A stretch of 64,000 nucleotides of DNA, taken from HGM04593 sp045630965. GTDB taxonomy: Bacteria; Bacteroidota; Bacteroidia; Bacteroidales; Bacteroidaceae. Shown in pieces: positions 46,019 through 55,240 of the stretch (positions are counted from its first letter, which is position 1; each line of letters starts with the position of its first letter). The notes beneath the pieces are model-generated. The model ran no database searches. It saw only the letters and a list, made by a program, of their open reading frames with translations, and was not told the origin of the DNA. The translations under genes were made by a program, and so were the position numbers. Location: contig JAZQTU010000042.1 of assembly GCA_045630965.1 (NCBI GenBank), forward strand, positions 157,383 to 221,382, read 5' to 3'.

Positions 46019-46924
46019 ATGAAAGGAATTGTTTTGGCAGGAGGCTCCGGAACACGCCTCTACCCTATAACAAAAGGTGTCAGCAAACAGTTGCTGCCAA
46101 TATATGACAAACCTATGATTTACTACCCCATTTCGGTGCTAATGCTTGCCGGAATACGGGAAATTCTGATTATATCCACTCCTCAAGACCTGCCTGGTTT
46201 CAAACGTCTTTTAGGCGACGGCAGTGACTACGGAGTAAGATTTGAATACGCCGAACAGCCATCACCCGACGGTCTTGCACAAGCATTCATAATTGGAGAG
46301 AAATTCATTGGAAAAGATTCTGTATGCCTTGTTCTTGGAGACAACATTTTCCATGGCAATGGTTTTTCAGATATGCTGACCGAAGCTGTATGTTCAGCAG
46401 AAAAGGAGAGCAAAGCCACTGTTTTTGGATATTGGGTAGATGATCCTGAACGCTACGGTGTTGCAGAATTCGACAAGGAAGGGAACTGCCTATCCATTGA
46501 AGAAAAACCTTCAAACCCCAAATCAAATTATGCTGTAGTAGGATTATATTTCTATCCGAACAAAGTTGTTGAAATAGCAAAAAACATCAAACCGTCGGCA
46601 CGTGGAGAACTAGAAATAACAACAGTCAACCAACACTTCCTTAACGACGGAGAATTAAAAGTGCAGACACTGAAACGCGGATTTGCATGGCTTGATACCG
46701 GCACACATGATTCTCTGGCAGAAGCATCGATATTTGTTGAGGTTATTGAAAAAAGACAAGGTCTAAAGATTGCATGTCTTGAAGGCATTGCATACCGTAA
46801 AGGCTGGATAACCGAAGAGAAACTTCGCAACATTGCCCAGCCTATGATAAAAAACCAATACGGTCAATATCTTATAAAAGTCATAGATGAGATAAAGCGC
46901 TACGGCACACATATTATTGAATAG
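46019..46924 (+). CDS. rfbA: Glucose-1-phosphate thymidylyltransferase
   Basis: First enzyme of dTDP-rhamnose synthesis. MKGIVLAGGSGTRLYPITKGVSKQ with the nucleotide-binding GGxGTRL and Lys, then PMIYYPISVLMLAGI, LVLGDNIFHG (Asp metal ligand, about residue 110), EKPSNPKSNYAVVGLYFY and FAWLDTGTHDSL. 301 residues. Placed 61 bp after the NTase-GHMP fusion with no terminator between, so probably co-transcribed, and about 6 kb from rfbC-rfbD-rfbB. Confidence 0.95.
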   Translation: MKGIVLAGGSGTRLYPITKGVSKQLLPIYDKPMIYYPISVLMLAGIREILIISTPQDLPGFKRLLGDGSDYGVRFEYAEQPSPDGLAQAFIIGEKFIGKDSVCLVLGDNIFHGNGFSDMLTEAVCSAEKESKATVFGYWVDDPERYGVAEFDKEGNCLSIEEKPSNPKSNYAVVGLYFYPNKVVEIAKNIKPSARGELEITTVNQHFLNDGELKVQTLKRGFAWLDTGTHDSLAEASIFVEVIEKRQGLKIACLEGIAYRKGWITEEKLRNIAQPMIKNQYGQYLIKVIDEIKRYGTHIIE

Positions 46925-46960
46925 TTAAAAGGGAAGCATCAATAATGCTTCCCTTTTAAC
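46924..46960. terminator. Bidirectional terminator
   Basis: 16-bp stem gttaaaagggaagcat/atgcttcccttttaac with loop caata, between rfbA and the convergent lipoprotein gene. Confidence 0.87.
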
Positions 46961-46962
46961 TG

Positions 46963-47637
46963 TCATCTTACTGTTATATGAAAACATGCCTGCTTTACCT
47001 CATGTTTTACATAACACCTATCCTTTTTCTTCAGGTCACGCAATACTTCGGCCAAAACCGCCTTCAAATGCACCTGTTTTGCATCGACGCCTTCATCGTC
47101 ATGCTTCATAAATCTCTTGTACGAAATATCAACGGTTGTTCCATAACAGTGGACTGAACGTTGTGATGCGTTTATATTGCGCTTTGAAAGTTTCTTGACA
47201 TCGGCATCAGTCCTAAGCACAGATGATACCACTACACTATAGGCAGGCATATGCTTATTCTTCAAAGAATCCTGGAAAGCATTTCCGATATCATGCAAAA
47301 GTTCTACGGCCTCCTTTACAAGAAACGGGGAAGAGTGAGTCAATTTATCAACCACATATGGTTCTCCAAACCGCAACGGTCCACCAATCATATAAAGTTT
47401 TTTGGATGCATCGGGAATATCATCCTGCGATTTCAGTGGATTTATGCCCACTTTCTTTGCAGTCTTCAGATGGGTGTCATTCATATCATTGAACTCGCGA
47501 TTGCAATTCCAATATATGATTTTATTCGGCTTACCTTTCTGTTCCGCTTCTACCAGTTGAATACCATCGTCATTACCTGAACATGACAACAGCAAAAACA
47601 TTGATAAGGACTGTATTATTAATAGTATACGGTTCAT
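46963..47637 (-). CDS. Lipoprotein of the DUF5715 type (peptidase M15-like fold)
   Basis: 224 residues. Signal peptide with lipobox (SMFLLLSCSG), so a predicted lipoprotein. The motif block VVVSSVLRTDADVKKLSKRN followed by SQRSVHCYGTTVDISY (S-x-H ... D) resembles the zinc-site layout of D-Ala-D-Ala carboxypeptidases of the M15 type; my family assignment is from memory. It could modify or bind peptidoglycan, but no activity is shown for such proteins to my knowledge. Single gene with a shared terminator. Confidence 0.65.
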   Translation of the reverse strand: MNRILLIIQSLSMFLLLSCSGNDDGIQLVEAEQKGKPNKIIYWNCNREFNDMNDTHLKTAKKVGINPLKSQDDIPDASKKLYMIGGPLRFGEPYVVDKLTHSSPFLVKEAVELLHDIGNAFQDSLKNKHMPAYSVVVSSVLRTDADVKKLSKRNINASQRSVHCYGTTVDISYKRFMKHDDEGVDAKQVHLKAVLAEVLRDLKKKDRCYVKHEVKQACFHITVR

Positions 47638-47783
47638 AATAATTATTCACTGCGGCGAAGGTACAAAAAAAAGATGAAACAGTAAAATCACTTACAGAAC
47701 TCATTTCTGATATTACAAAATATGGTTGTCAATTCATTATCTGGAATTGACAACCATAATCTAACGTAAACTTACGTTTGTAA

Positions 47784-49076
47784 CTATTTTATCTCTTTAA
47801 CCAGGCGACACATTTTTTCAGCAATCTCATCATTGCAAAGGTTGCCGATGCTTCCAACATGTATATGGTTGACCTCCTTTGTTGGTTTGTATTCCCCACG
47901 CTGCACCTGCATACCAACTTCACGGTATGCATCACGGAAAGGCATTCCATTCAAAGCCAGCCTATTCACATCCTCTACGGTAAACAGATAGTCATATTTA
48001 CAGTCCGAAACTATATCATCATTGATACGTATGTTCTGCATCATGAAATCACACATATCCATACAAGTACATATCTCTGTTGTTGCAGGGAATATTATAT
48101 CCTTAAGCAACTGTAAATCGCGATGATATCCCAAAGGAAGGTTGGCTGTAAGCAATGCTATCTCGTTCGGTACAGACTGAAGACGATTGCATTTTCCTCT
48201 CATTATTTCAAACACATCGGGATTCTTCTTATGAGGCATTATACTGGAACCGGTTGTCAGTTCATCAGGAAAACTAACAAAGCCGAAATTCTGACACATG
48301 AAGAGACATACATCCATTGCCATTTTTCCGAGTGTTGAAGCCAATGCAGCTATTGCGTATGCAACAGCACGTTCTGTCTTGCCACGACTCATCTGGGCAG
48401 CCACAACATTATAATGTAGATTTTCAAAGTTCAACAGTTCCGTTGTCATGCGACGGTCAAGCGGGAACGAAGATCCATAACCGGCTGCAGAACCTAATGG
48501 GTTCTGGTTTGCAATCTTATACGCAGCAACCACCAACTGCATATCATCGACAAGCGATTCAGCATATGCACCGAACCACAGACCAAATGATGAAGGCATT
48601 GCAACCTGCATATGTGTATACCCAGGCATCAGGACACCGGCATATTCATTGCTCAATTTCTGCAGTCGCTCAAAAAGTGATACTACATGATTACCAATTG
48701 TGCGGAGTTCATCACGCAGGAAAAGCTTCAAATCAACAAGTACCTGATCATTACGTGAACGTCCGGAGTGAATTTTCTTTCCAATATCACCAAGTTTTCT
48801 TGTAAGCATCAATTCCACTTGGGAATGCACATCCTCAATACCCTCCTCTATTACAAACTCACCACGCTCAGCCATAGCTTTGATTTCTCCCAAAGCCTCA
48901 AGCAGAACTTTCAGTTCTTCCCCCTCAAGCAGACCAATACTTTCCAACATGCGTATATGCGCCATAGAACCTTCCACGTCATACTTGGCTAGTCTCAAAT
49001 CCAACTCACGGTCATTGCCAACAGTGAACTCTTCTATCATTTTATCGGGTTCAAAACCCTTGCTCCAAAGTTTCAT
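47784..49076 (-). CDS. argH: Argininosuccinate lyase
   Basis: Last step of arginine synthesis. Fumarase/aspartase superfamily motifs: HSGRSRNDQV (about residue 102), the catalytic His in PGYTHMQVAMPSSFG (about 150) and the signature GSSIMPHKKNPD (about 270) with the catalytic Ser. 430 residues, slightly shorter than usual. Last gene of the arginine operon, 8 bp after argE. Confidence 0.95.
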   Translation of the reverse strand: MKLWSKGFEPDKMIEEFTVGNDRELDLRLAKYDVEGSMAHIRMLESIGLLEGEELKVLLEALGEIKAMAERGEFVIEEGIEDVHSQVELMLTRKLGDIGKKIHSGRSRNDQVLVDLKLFLRDELRTIGNHVVSLFERLQKLSNEYAGVLMPGYTHMQVAMPSSFGLWFGAYAESLVDDMQLVVAAYKIANQNPLGSAAGYGSSFPLDRRMTTELLNFENLHYNVVAAQMSRGKTERAVAYAIAALASTLGKMAMDVCLFMCQNFGFVSFPDELTTGSSIMPHKKNPDVFEIMRGKCNRLQSVPNEIALLTANLPLGYHRDLQLLKDIIFPATTEICTCMDMCDFMMQNIRINDDIVSDCKYDYLFTVEDVNRLALNGMPFRDAYREVGMQVQRGEYKPTKEVNHIHVGSIGNLCNDEIAEKMCRLVKEIK

Positions 49077-49084
49077 ATCCTATT

Positions 49085-50161
49085 TTACATTAATTCATCC
49101 AAAACATCAATCATCTGTCCATAGATCGCTATACCCTCTTCTATCTCACTTTCAAGCACATACTCATCGGCAGAATGTGAACGCGCGGATTCGCCGACAC
49201 CCATTTTAAGTGAAGGGAACGGCATCAGCGCCATATCAGAAGTCGTTGGAGAGACAAAACATTCACGACCAAGAGCAACAGCAGCCTTTACCAATGGATG
49301 CTCCTCTTCTATTGCGGAAGCACGCACACGTGTTGAACGAGGTATCAGTTCACAATCTACAGCTGACTGTAAAAGCCTTACTGTCTCCTCGTTTGTATAC
49401 GCATCAGTCGTACGGACATCAACGACAAACTTGCATTCATCTGGAACCACATTATGTTGCGTTCCTGCAGAAATCATCGTTACAGCAACATTTATCGGTC
49501 CCAACAGATTAGAGCAACGTTCAAAACGGTAATTTCTCAATTTTTCTATATCCGCAATGGCCTTATATAGGGCATTTTCACCTTCATTACGTGCCGCATG
49601 GCCACGGACTCCATGAGCAATACCATCAAAAACCAACAAGCCACGCTCTCCTACAGCCGCATGCATACCTGTAGGTTCTCCAACCAATGCCATATCAATT
49701 CGTATACCGGCACTTACAAATTCAGGTAACATGGCTCTCATTCCCTTTTCTCCCATCACCTCTTCCTCTGCAGTGAGTGCAAGTACAATATTATATTTAT
49801 GCTCATCACGAAAAGAATTACAGAAAGCTGTAGCCAAAGCTACCAACGATGCACCGGCATCATTGCTTCCCAAACCATAAACTATCCCATTACTATGCAA
49901 TGGTAGATAAGGATCAAGAGTATAAGCTGCGGAAGGCTTTACAGTATCGTGATGCGAATTAAGCAACAGTGTCGGCTTTGAAGCATCAAAGTTGGTACAC
50001 TTTGCCCATACATTATTGTGTATACGTTGTACATCTACACCTTGTTCACGCAAAAACGTCTCAAGGATATCTGCAGTCATACACTCTTCGCGTGAATGCG
50101 AAGGTGTTGAAATCAATTTATCAAGAAGTGCAATAGCATTATGTACCGTAACTTTTCCCAT
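49085..50161 (-). CDS. argE: M20 amidohydrolase, N-acyl-citrulline/ornithine deacylase
   Basis: Zinc-dependent M20 peptidase-family enzyme. Metal ligands: NSHHDTVKPSA (His and Asp, about residue 68), GSNDAGAS (Asp, about 98), catalytic EEEVMGEKG (about 130), VGEPT and the C-terminal His. Because the adjacent carbamoyltransferase is of the N-succinylornithine type, this enzyme most likely removes succinyl (or acetyl) from N-acylcitrulline. 358 residues; it starts 1 bp from argB. Confidence 0.87.
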   Translation of the reverse strand: MGKVTVHNAIALLDKLISTPSHSREECMTADILETFLREQGVDVQRIHNNVWAKCTNFDASKPTLLLNSHHDTVKPSAAYTLDPYLPLHSNGIVYGLGSNDAGASLVALATAFCNSFRDEHKYNIVLALTAEEEVMGEKGMRAMLPEFVSAGIRIDMALVGEPTGMHAAVGERGLLVFDGIAHGVRGHAARNEGENALYKAIADIEKLRNYRFERCSNLLGPINVAVTMISAGTQHNVVPDECKFVVDVRTTDAYTNEETVRLLQSAVDCELIPRSTRVRASAIEEEHPLVKAAVALGRECFVSPTTSDMALMPFPSLKMGVGESARSHSADEYVLESEIEEGIAIYGQMIDVLDELM

Positions 50162-50162
50162 A

Positions 50163-50951
50163 CTACAAAAGTTTTATAACAGTCCCAACATCCGACAACA
50201 AATTATCGGAATGTTTTATTGCCACACACTCCACACCGGCTTCAACAGCACGGAAAGCATTCTCAATCTTAGGAATCATTCCCTTATTGACAACGCCTGT
50301 CTGACGTAGTTCCTGATAGACAGGCGGAGTAATTTCCCTTATCAACGATGCCGGGTCATCAACATCGCCCATTACACCAATTTTCTCAAAACAGAAATGC
50401 ATATATACAGGAGCTATAGAAGCCGACGCTACAGCAACTGCAGAAGCAACACTGTCCGCATTACTGTTAAGAAGAGAACCCTCGCCGTCATGGGTTATAG
50501 CGCAGAACACTGGAGTAATACCGGCATTCAGCAATGTAGCTATGAATCCTGAATTAATTTTACACGCTTCAATGTCACCCACATAACCGAAATCAACAGG
50601 AACCGGGGAACGGCGAACTGCCGGGATAACATTTGCATCAGTTCCCGATAAACCTATTGCATTACACCCAACAGCCTGTAGTTTTGCAACAATCTGTTTG
50701 TTAACCAAACCTGCATAGACCATTGTCACGACATCCAGAGTTTCGCGGTCTGTTATGCGACGCCCGTCAACCATCTGCGTTGGAATCTCAAGTTTTTCAC
50801 TCAAGCGCGTAGCAAGTTTACCCCCACCATGAACAAGGATTTTAGGTGCAGGCAATTGAGCAAAGTCTGCGACGAAACGCTCGAGGGCATCGGCGTTGTC
50901 AATGACATTTCCTCCAATCTTTACTACATTTATCTGTTGTATACTATTCAT
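50163..50951 (-). CDS. argB: N-acylglutamate kinase
   Basis: Amino-acid-kinase fold, phosphorylates N-acetyl- or N-succinylglutamate. Motifs: VVKIGGNVIDN (about residue 9), HGGGKLATRLSEKLEIPTQMVDGRRITD (about 41) and NADSVASAVAVA (about 170). At 262 residues it is the short, arginine-insensitive form lacking the N-terminal helix. 2 bp gap to argF'. Confidence 0.92.
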   Translation of the reverse strand: MNSIQQINVVKIGGNVIDNADALERFVADFAQLPAPKILVHGGGKLATRLSEKLEIPTQMVDGRRITDRETLDVVTMVYAGLVNKQIVAKLQAVGCNAIGLSGTDANVIPAVRRSPVPVDFGYVGDIEACKINSGFIATLLNAGITPVFCAITHDGEGSLLNSNADSVASAVAVASASIAPVYMHFCFEKIGVMGDVDDPASLIREITPPVYQELRQTGVVNKGMIPKIENAFRAVEAGVECVAIKHSDNLLSDVGTVIKLL

Positions 50952-50953
50952 TT

Positions 50954-51910
50954 TTATTTCAATCCCTCCAACATTCGTTTAAGAACCACCTGGGCCGAAA
51001 TCTCACGATTTTGAGCCTCTGGAATGACAATACTCTGTGGAGATTCTATTACATCATCTGTAACAATCATATTACGGCGTACAGGCAGGCAATGCATGAA
51101 AAAAGCATTGTCTGTAAGAGCCATCTTTTCGGTATCCACAGTCCAATCCTTATCAGTCGATAGCACCTTACCGTAGTCTTCACCTTCATATGCCGACCAA
51201 TTCTTTGCATAAATAAAATCGGCACCTTCAAATGCCTTGCGCTGGTCGTATTCAACTTTTGCCTTGCCTACAAATTCAGGAGCGAGTTCATAGCCATGAG
51301 GATGAGTTATAACGAACTCATAATCTGTTGCATTCATCCATTCTGCAAATGAATTGGGAACAGCCTGTGGAAGAGCCTTTGGATGTGGCGCCCAGGTCAT
51401 AACCACCTTGGGACGTTCCTTTGTCTTGTACTCTTCTATAGTTATAAGGTCGGCAAAACTCTGCAACGGATGACGTGTCGCAGCCTCCATGCTGAATACT
51501 GGACGACCTGAATAACGTATAAACTGTTCAATAATGCGCTCCTCATAATCTTCTGTTCTGTCGCGGAGTTGAGCAAAAGATCGCACTCCTATTATATCGC
51601 AATATGACGCCATTACAGGAATTGCTTCAAGAAGGTGTTCTGCCTTGTCACCATCCATTACTACACCACGCTCTGTCTCAAGTTTCCATGCACCCTGGTT
51701 TACATCAAGAACCATAACATTCATACCAAGATTCATGGCAGCCTTTTGAGTACTCAAGCGGGTACGCAAGCTTGAATTGAAGAATATCATCAAGAGAGTG
51801 CGGTTACGCCCTAGTTCTGTATACGCAAAACGGTCACGTTTCATATCCATAGCCTCGGCAACAGCGGTACGCAAGTCACCGATATCCCCTACACATGTAA
51901 ACTTTTTCAT
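50954..51910 (-). CDS. argF': N-succinylornithine carbamoyltransferase
   Basis: 318 residues, strongly similar, as I remember it, to the structurally known Bacteroides fragilis enzyme: MKKFTCVGDIGDL start, the carbamoyl-phosphate loop FFNSSLRTRLS (about residue 43), FSMEAATRHPLQSFADL (about 156) and FMHCLPVRRNMIV (about 272). This indicates a pathway through N-acylated citrulline. The residue that sets acyl specificity in the published enzymes (Pro90 for succinyl, Glu92 for acetyl) is Ala90 here (MDGDKAEHL). The start is the only reasonable ATG. Confidence 0.93.
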   Translation of the reverse strand: MKKFTCVGDIGDLRTAVAEAMDMKRDRFAYTELGRNRTLLMIFFNSSLRTRLSTQKAAMNLGMNVMVLDVNQGAWKLETERGVVMDGDKAEHLLEAIPVMASYCDIIGVRSFAQLRDRTEDYEERIIEQFIRYSGRPVFSMEAATRHPLQSFADLITIEEYKTKERPKVVMTWAPHPKALPQAVPNSFAEWMNATDYEFVITHPHGYELAPEFVGKAKVEYDQRKAFEGADFIYAKNWSAYEGEDYGKVLSTDKDWTVDTEKMALTDNAFFMHCLPVRRNMIVTDDVIESPQSIVIPEAQNREISAQVVLKRMLEGLK

Positions 51911-51920
51911 ATAGAATTCA

Positions 51921-53048
51921 TTATCCGTTAATCAAATCCTTTAACGCAGCAAGAAAATGGTCAGCCTCCTTTTTACCAACACACAATGCCGGTAAAAGAC
52001 GCAATGTAGAGACACCGGCCCCACCGGTAAATATATGTTTTTCAAAGAGAAGACGACGTCGCAATTCCGCTACAGGACCATCCAGTTCAATACCAATCAT
52101 AAGACCTTTGCCACGCACTTCCTTTATACCCTTAATCTTACGGAGTTCCAATATAAGATACTCTCCAACGCTCCTTGCATTGTCAATAAGATTCTCAATA
52201 CCGATAACATCCAACACTGCCAATGCTGCAGCACAAGCAAGATGATTACCTCCAAAAGTTGTTCCAAGCATACCATGCCATGCCCTGAAATGAGGAGCAA
52301 TAATCACACCACCCATTGGAAAACCATTGGCTATACCTTTGGCAACGGTAATTATATCAGGACGAATTCCTGCCCACTGATGTGCAAAAAATTTTCCTGT
52401 GCGTCCATATCCCGACTGAATTTCATCCAATATAAGCGTTACACCATATTCAGTGGTCAACTCGCGCAAGCCGCGTAAAAAGTCATCATCGGGAGACTGT
52501 ATTCCCGCAACACCCTGTATTCCCTCAATTATAACAGCACTGAAATCTCCACTCTTTAATTTAGCCTCTACAGCATCCAAATCATTCAAAGGTACAAATT
52601 CCACATTTGCTGTGCGGTTGAACGGAGAAATAATTTTAGGATTATCCGTTGCAGCCACTGCACCTGACGTGCGTCCATGAAATGCATGTGAGAAAGCAAG
52701 TACCTTCTCTTTTCCTGAATTGAACGATGCAAGCTTTATCGCATTCTCATTAGCCTCTGCGCCCGAATTACACAAGAATAAGCTGTAATCTTCATAACCG
52801 CAAGCTTTTCCAAGACGAACAGCAAATTCCTTCTGCAATGAATTCTCAACAGAATTGGAATAGAATCCTAAAGCCGCAACCTGTTCCGCAATGGCTTTAA
52901 CATAACGAGGATGGGCATGCCCAATGGAAATTACAGCATGACCGCCATAAAGGTCAAGATACTCCTGACCGTCTGCATCATAAACATAACATCCAGAGCC
53001 CTTTGCAGGCTCTATTGGATAAAGAGGATATACATCAAAGAGTTTCAT
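51921..53048 (-). CDS. argD: N-acylornithine aminotransferase
   Basis: PLP-dependent class III aminotransferase. Motifs: LDLYGGHAVISIGHAHP (about residue 30), CNSGAEANENAIKLA (about 94), TLILDEIQSGYGRTGK with the cofactor Asp (about 200) and TVAKGIANGFPMGG with the PLP lysine (about 232). 375 residues from MKLFDVYPL; a start 9 bp upstream is also possible. Between argC and argF'. Confidence 0.93.
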   Translation of the reverse strand: MKLFDVYPLYPIEPAKGSGCYVYDADGQEYLDLYGGHAVISIGHAHPRYVKAIAEQVAALGFYSNSVENSLQKEFAVRLGKACGYEDYSLFLCNSGAEANENAIKLASFNSGKEKVLAFSHAFHGRTSGAVAATDNPKIISPFNRTANVEFVPLNDLDAVEAKLKSGDFSAVIIEGIQGVAGIQSPDDDFLRGLRELTTEYGVTLILDEIQSGYGRTGKFFAHQWAGIRPDIITVAKGIANGFPMGGVIIAPHFRAWHGMLGTTFGGNHLACAAALAVLDVIGIENLIDNARSVGEYLILELRKIKGIKEVRGKGLMIGIELDGPVAELRRRLLFEKHIFTGGAGVSTLRLLPALCVGKKEADHFLAALKDLING

Positions 53049-53060
53049 ACCAATCAAATA

Positions 53061-54023
53061 TTAAAACACATTCGGTTTCAGCATCAATCCTTCACGTTCA
53101 TCAAAACCACACATGATATTCATGTTATGCACAGCCTGCCCTGACGCTCCTTTCAACAGATTATCTATAACAGACACAATCATAAGTTTCGAGCCATGTT
53201 TTTCAATCCACAACAAAGCCTTATTAGTATTTGTAACCTGTTTCAAATCAACATTTTTGCCAGCAACAAAGGTAAATACGGCATCACTGTAATAATTCAT
53301 GTACAAAGAACGTGCCTCGTCCTCGGAAAGAGCTGTTTCAGTATATACCGAAGCCAATATGCCACGTGCAAAGTCACCACGTATGGGAACAAAATTGATA
53401 TCACTGCCAAATGTCGGTTGTAAACCGCACAATGTTCTGCCTATCTCTGCAAGATGCTGATGTTCAAAAGCCTTATAGACCGAAATATTATTGTTACGCC
53501 AACTGAAATGAGTTGTCGCAGAGGGTTTAACTCCAGCGCCTGTAGAGCCCGTTATAGCAGTTACATGCACTTCTCCATTCAGTTCACCGGCAGCAGCCAA
53601 AGGCAAAAGTGCCAACTGTATTGCCGTTGCAAAACAGCCAGGATTTGCCACACGATTTGCTGTGGCAATACGCTCTCTGTTTACCTCGGGCAAACCATAG
53701 ACATAGCCACAAGATTCGTCGCGAAAATCCTGTGCCAGGTCAATTACCTTCAAACCTTCTGGCATGCAGTTATCTTCCCAGAACTTACGGCTCATACCGT
53801 GTGCCGAACAGAGAAACAGGACATCAATTGCTGTCAAATCATAAGACGCACTGAAGTGCAAATCTGTTTCACCCCACAGACCGTCATGTACATCACAAAT
53901 ATGGTTACCGGCATTGCTTGAAGAATGTACAAAAACGATTTCCACTCTCGGGTGGTTGACCAGTAGACGTATCAACTCACCAGCCGTATACCCAGCACCT
54001 CCTATTATACCAACCTTAACCAT
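53061..54023 (-). CDS. argC: N-acyl-gamma-glutamyl-phosphate reductase
   Basis: Semialdehyde-dehydrogenase family. VGIIGGAGYTAGELIRLL (NADP binding, N-terminus), the catalytic Cys in VANPGCFATAIQLALLP (about residue 129) and GSTGAGVKPSATTHFSWRNNN (about 160). 320 residues. The ATG at 54023 overlaps the argG stop (TGATG), indicating translational coupling; the GTG just upstream is not needed. Confidence 0.94.
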   Translation of the reverse strand: MVKVGIIGGAGYTAGELIRLLVNHPRVEIVFVHSSSNAGNHICDVHDGLWGETDLHFSASYDLTAIDVLFLCSAHGMSRKFWEDNCMPEGLKVIDLAQDFRDESCGYVYGLPEVNRERIATANRVANPGCFATAIQLALLPLAAAGELNGEVHVTAITGSTGAGVKPSATTHFSWRNNNISVYKAFEHQHLAEIGRTLCGLQPTFGSDINFVPIRGDFARGILASVYTETALSEDEARSLYMNYYSDAVFTFVAGKNVDLKQVTNTNKALLWIEKHGSKLMIVSVIDNLLKGASGQAVHNMNIMCGFDEREGLMLKPNVF

Positions 54024-55225
54024 CACTTGTTGTTACGTTTCTGTACGTTATGATATATCTTTATCTGGTTACCCATAATCTTTGTGAATCCCTTCACATC
54101 ATCGGCTGTCCACGCCTTGTTGATTTCACCATATTCACCAAAATCGGTTTTCATAAGGTCAAATGAAGAATCCACACCAACCAATGTATAACCGTAAGGA
54201 CGCAGTATTATTTCTACAGTTCCTGTAACATTCTGCTGTGTGCTCTCAAGGAATGCCTCCAAATCACGCATAACAGGATCAAGATACTGCGCCTCATGCA
54301 GGAACATTCCGTACCAGGTACCTATCTGATCCTTCCAGTACAACTGCCATTTGGTAAGAGTATGTTTTTCCAGCATCTTATGAGCTCCAATTATAAGCAT
54401 AGGTGCTGCAGCCTCAAAACCGACACGCCCTTTGATTCCGATAATAGTATCACCTATATGCATGTCACGACCAATACCGTACTTGGCACCAATCTCTTCA
54501 ACAAAACGTATTGCTTCAACCTTGTCATCAAAAGCCTTACCATTGACAGCTGTTATTTCACCATGTTCAAAAGTCAACTTCAGACGCTCTTCACCTGTTG
54601 CAGTCATTTGGCTTGGATATGCACATTCAGGCAGTGTCTGTTCTGAATGGAGAGTCTCCTTACCGCCTATGCTTGTACCCCAAAGTCCTTTATTGATAGA
54701 ATATTCCATTTTGGTAAAATCGGCAACATAACCACGCTCCTTGAGATAATTTATCTCATATTCACGTGTCAGTACCATATCACGTGTTGGAGTAATTATC
54801 TCTATTTCGGGTGCAAGAACCTGAAATGTCAAATCAAAACGAACTTGATCATTTCCAGCACCAGTAGAGCCGTGTGCAACACAATCAGCACCGATTTTCT
54901 TTGCATATTCAATTATTGCAATAGCCTGGAATATGCGCTCCGAAGATACCGATATGGGATAAGTACCATTACGTAGCACATTACCGTACACCATATATTT
55001 TATACTTTTCGAGTAGTATTCCTGAGTTATGTCCAACGATGCATGCGACTTTGCACCAAGACGGTAGGCACGCTCCTCTATCGATGCTAGTTCATCAACA
55101 GAAAAGCCACCTGTATTGGCTATTGCAGTATGAACTTCATATCCCAACTCATCGGAAAGATACTTAACGCAAAAAGAGGTATCAAGACCTCCACTGAACG
55201 CCAGAACAACTTTTTTCTTTTCCAT
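54023..55225 (-). CDS. argG: Argininosuccinate synthase
   Basis: ATP-dependent condensation of citrulline and aspartate. PP-loop AFSGGLDTSFC (about residue 9), AHGSTGAGNDQVRF (about 118), and a C-terminal dimerization tail. 400 residues, normal. Second gene of the operon, 15 bp after the GNAT gene. Confidence 0.95.
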   Translation of the reverse strand: MEKKKVVLAFSGGLDTSFCVKYLSDELGYEVHTAIANTGGFSVDELASIEERAYRLGAKSHASLDITQEYYSKSIKYMVYGNVLRNGTYPISVSSERIFQAIAIIEYAKKIGADCVAHGSTGAGNDQVRFDLTFQVLAPEIEIITPTRDMVLTREYEINYLKERGYVADFTKMEYSINKGLWGTSIGGKETLHSEQTLPECAYPSQMTATGEERLKLTFEHGEITAVNGKAFDDKVEAIRFVEEIGAKYGIGRDMHIGDTIIGIKGRVGFEAAAPMLIIGAHKMLEKHTLTKWQLYWKDQIGTWYGMFLHEAQYLDPVMRDLEAFLESTQQNVTGTVEIILRPYGYTLVGVDSSFDLMKTDFGEYGEINKAWTADDVKGFTKIMGNQIKIYHNVQKRNNK

Positions 55226-55240
55226 AGCCTTATGATATTT

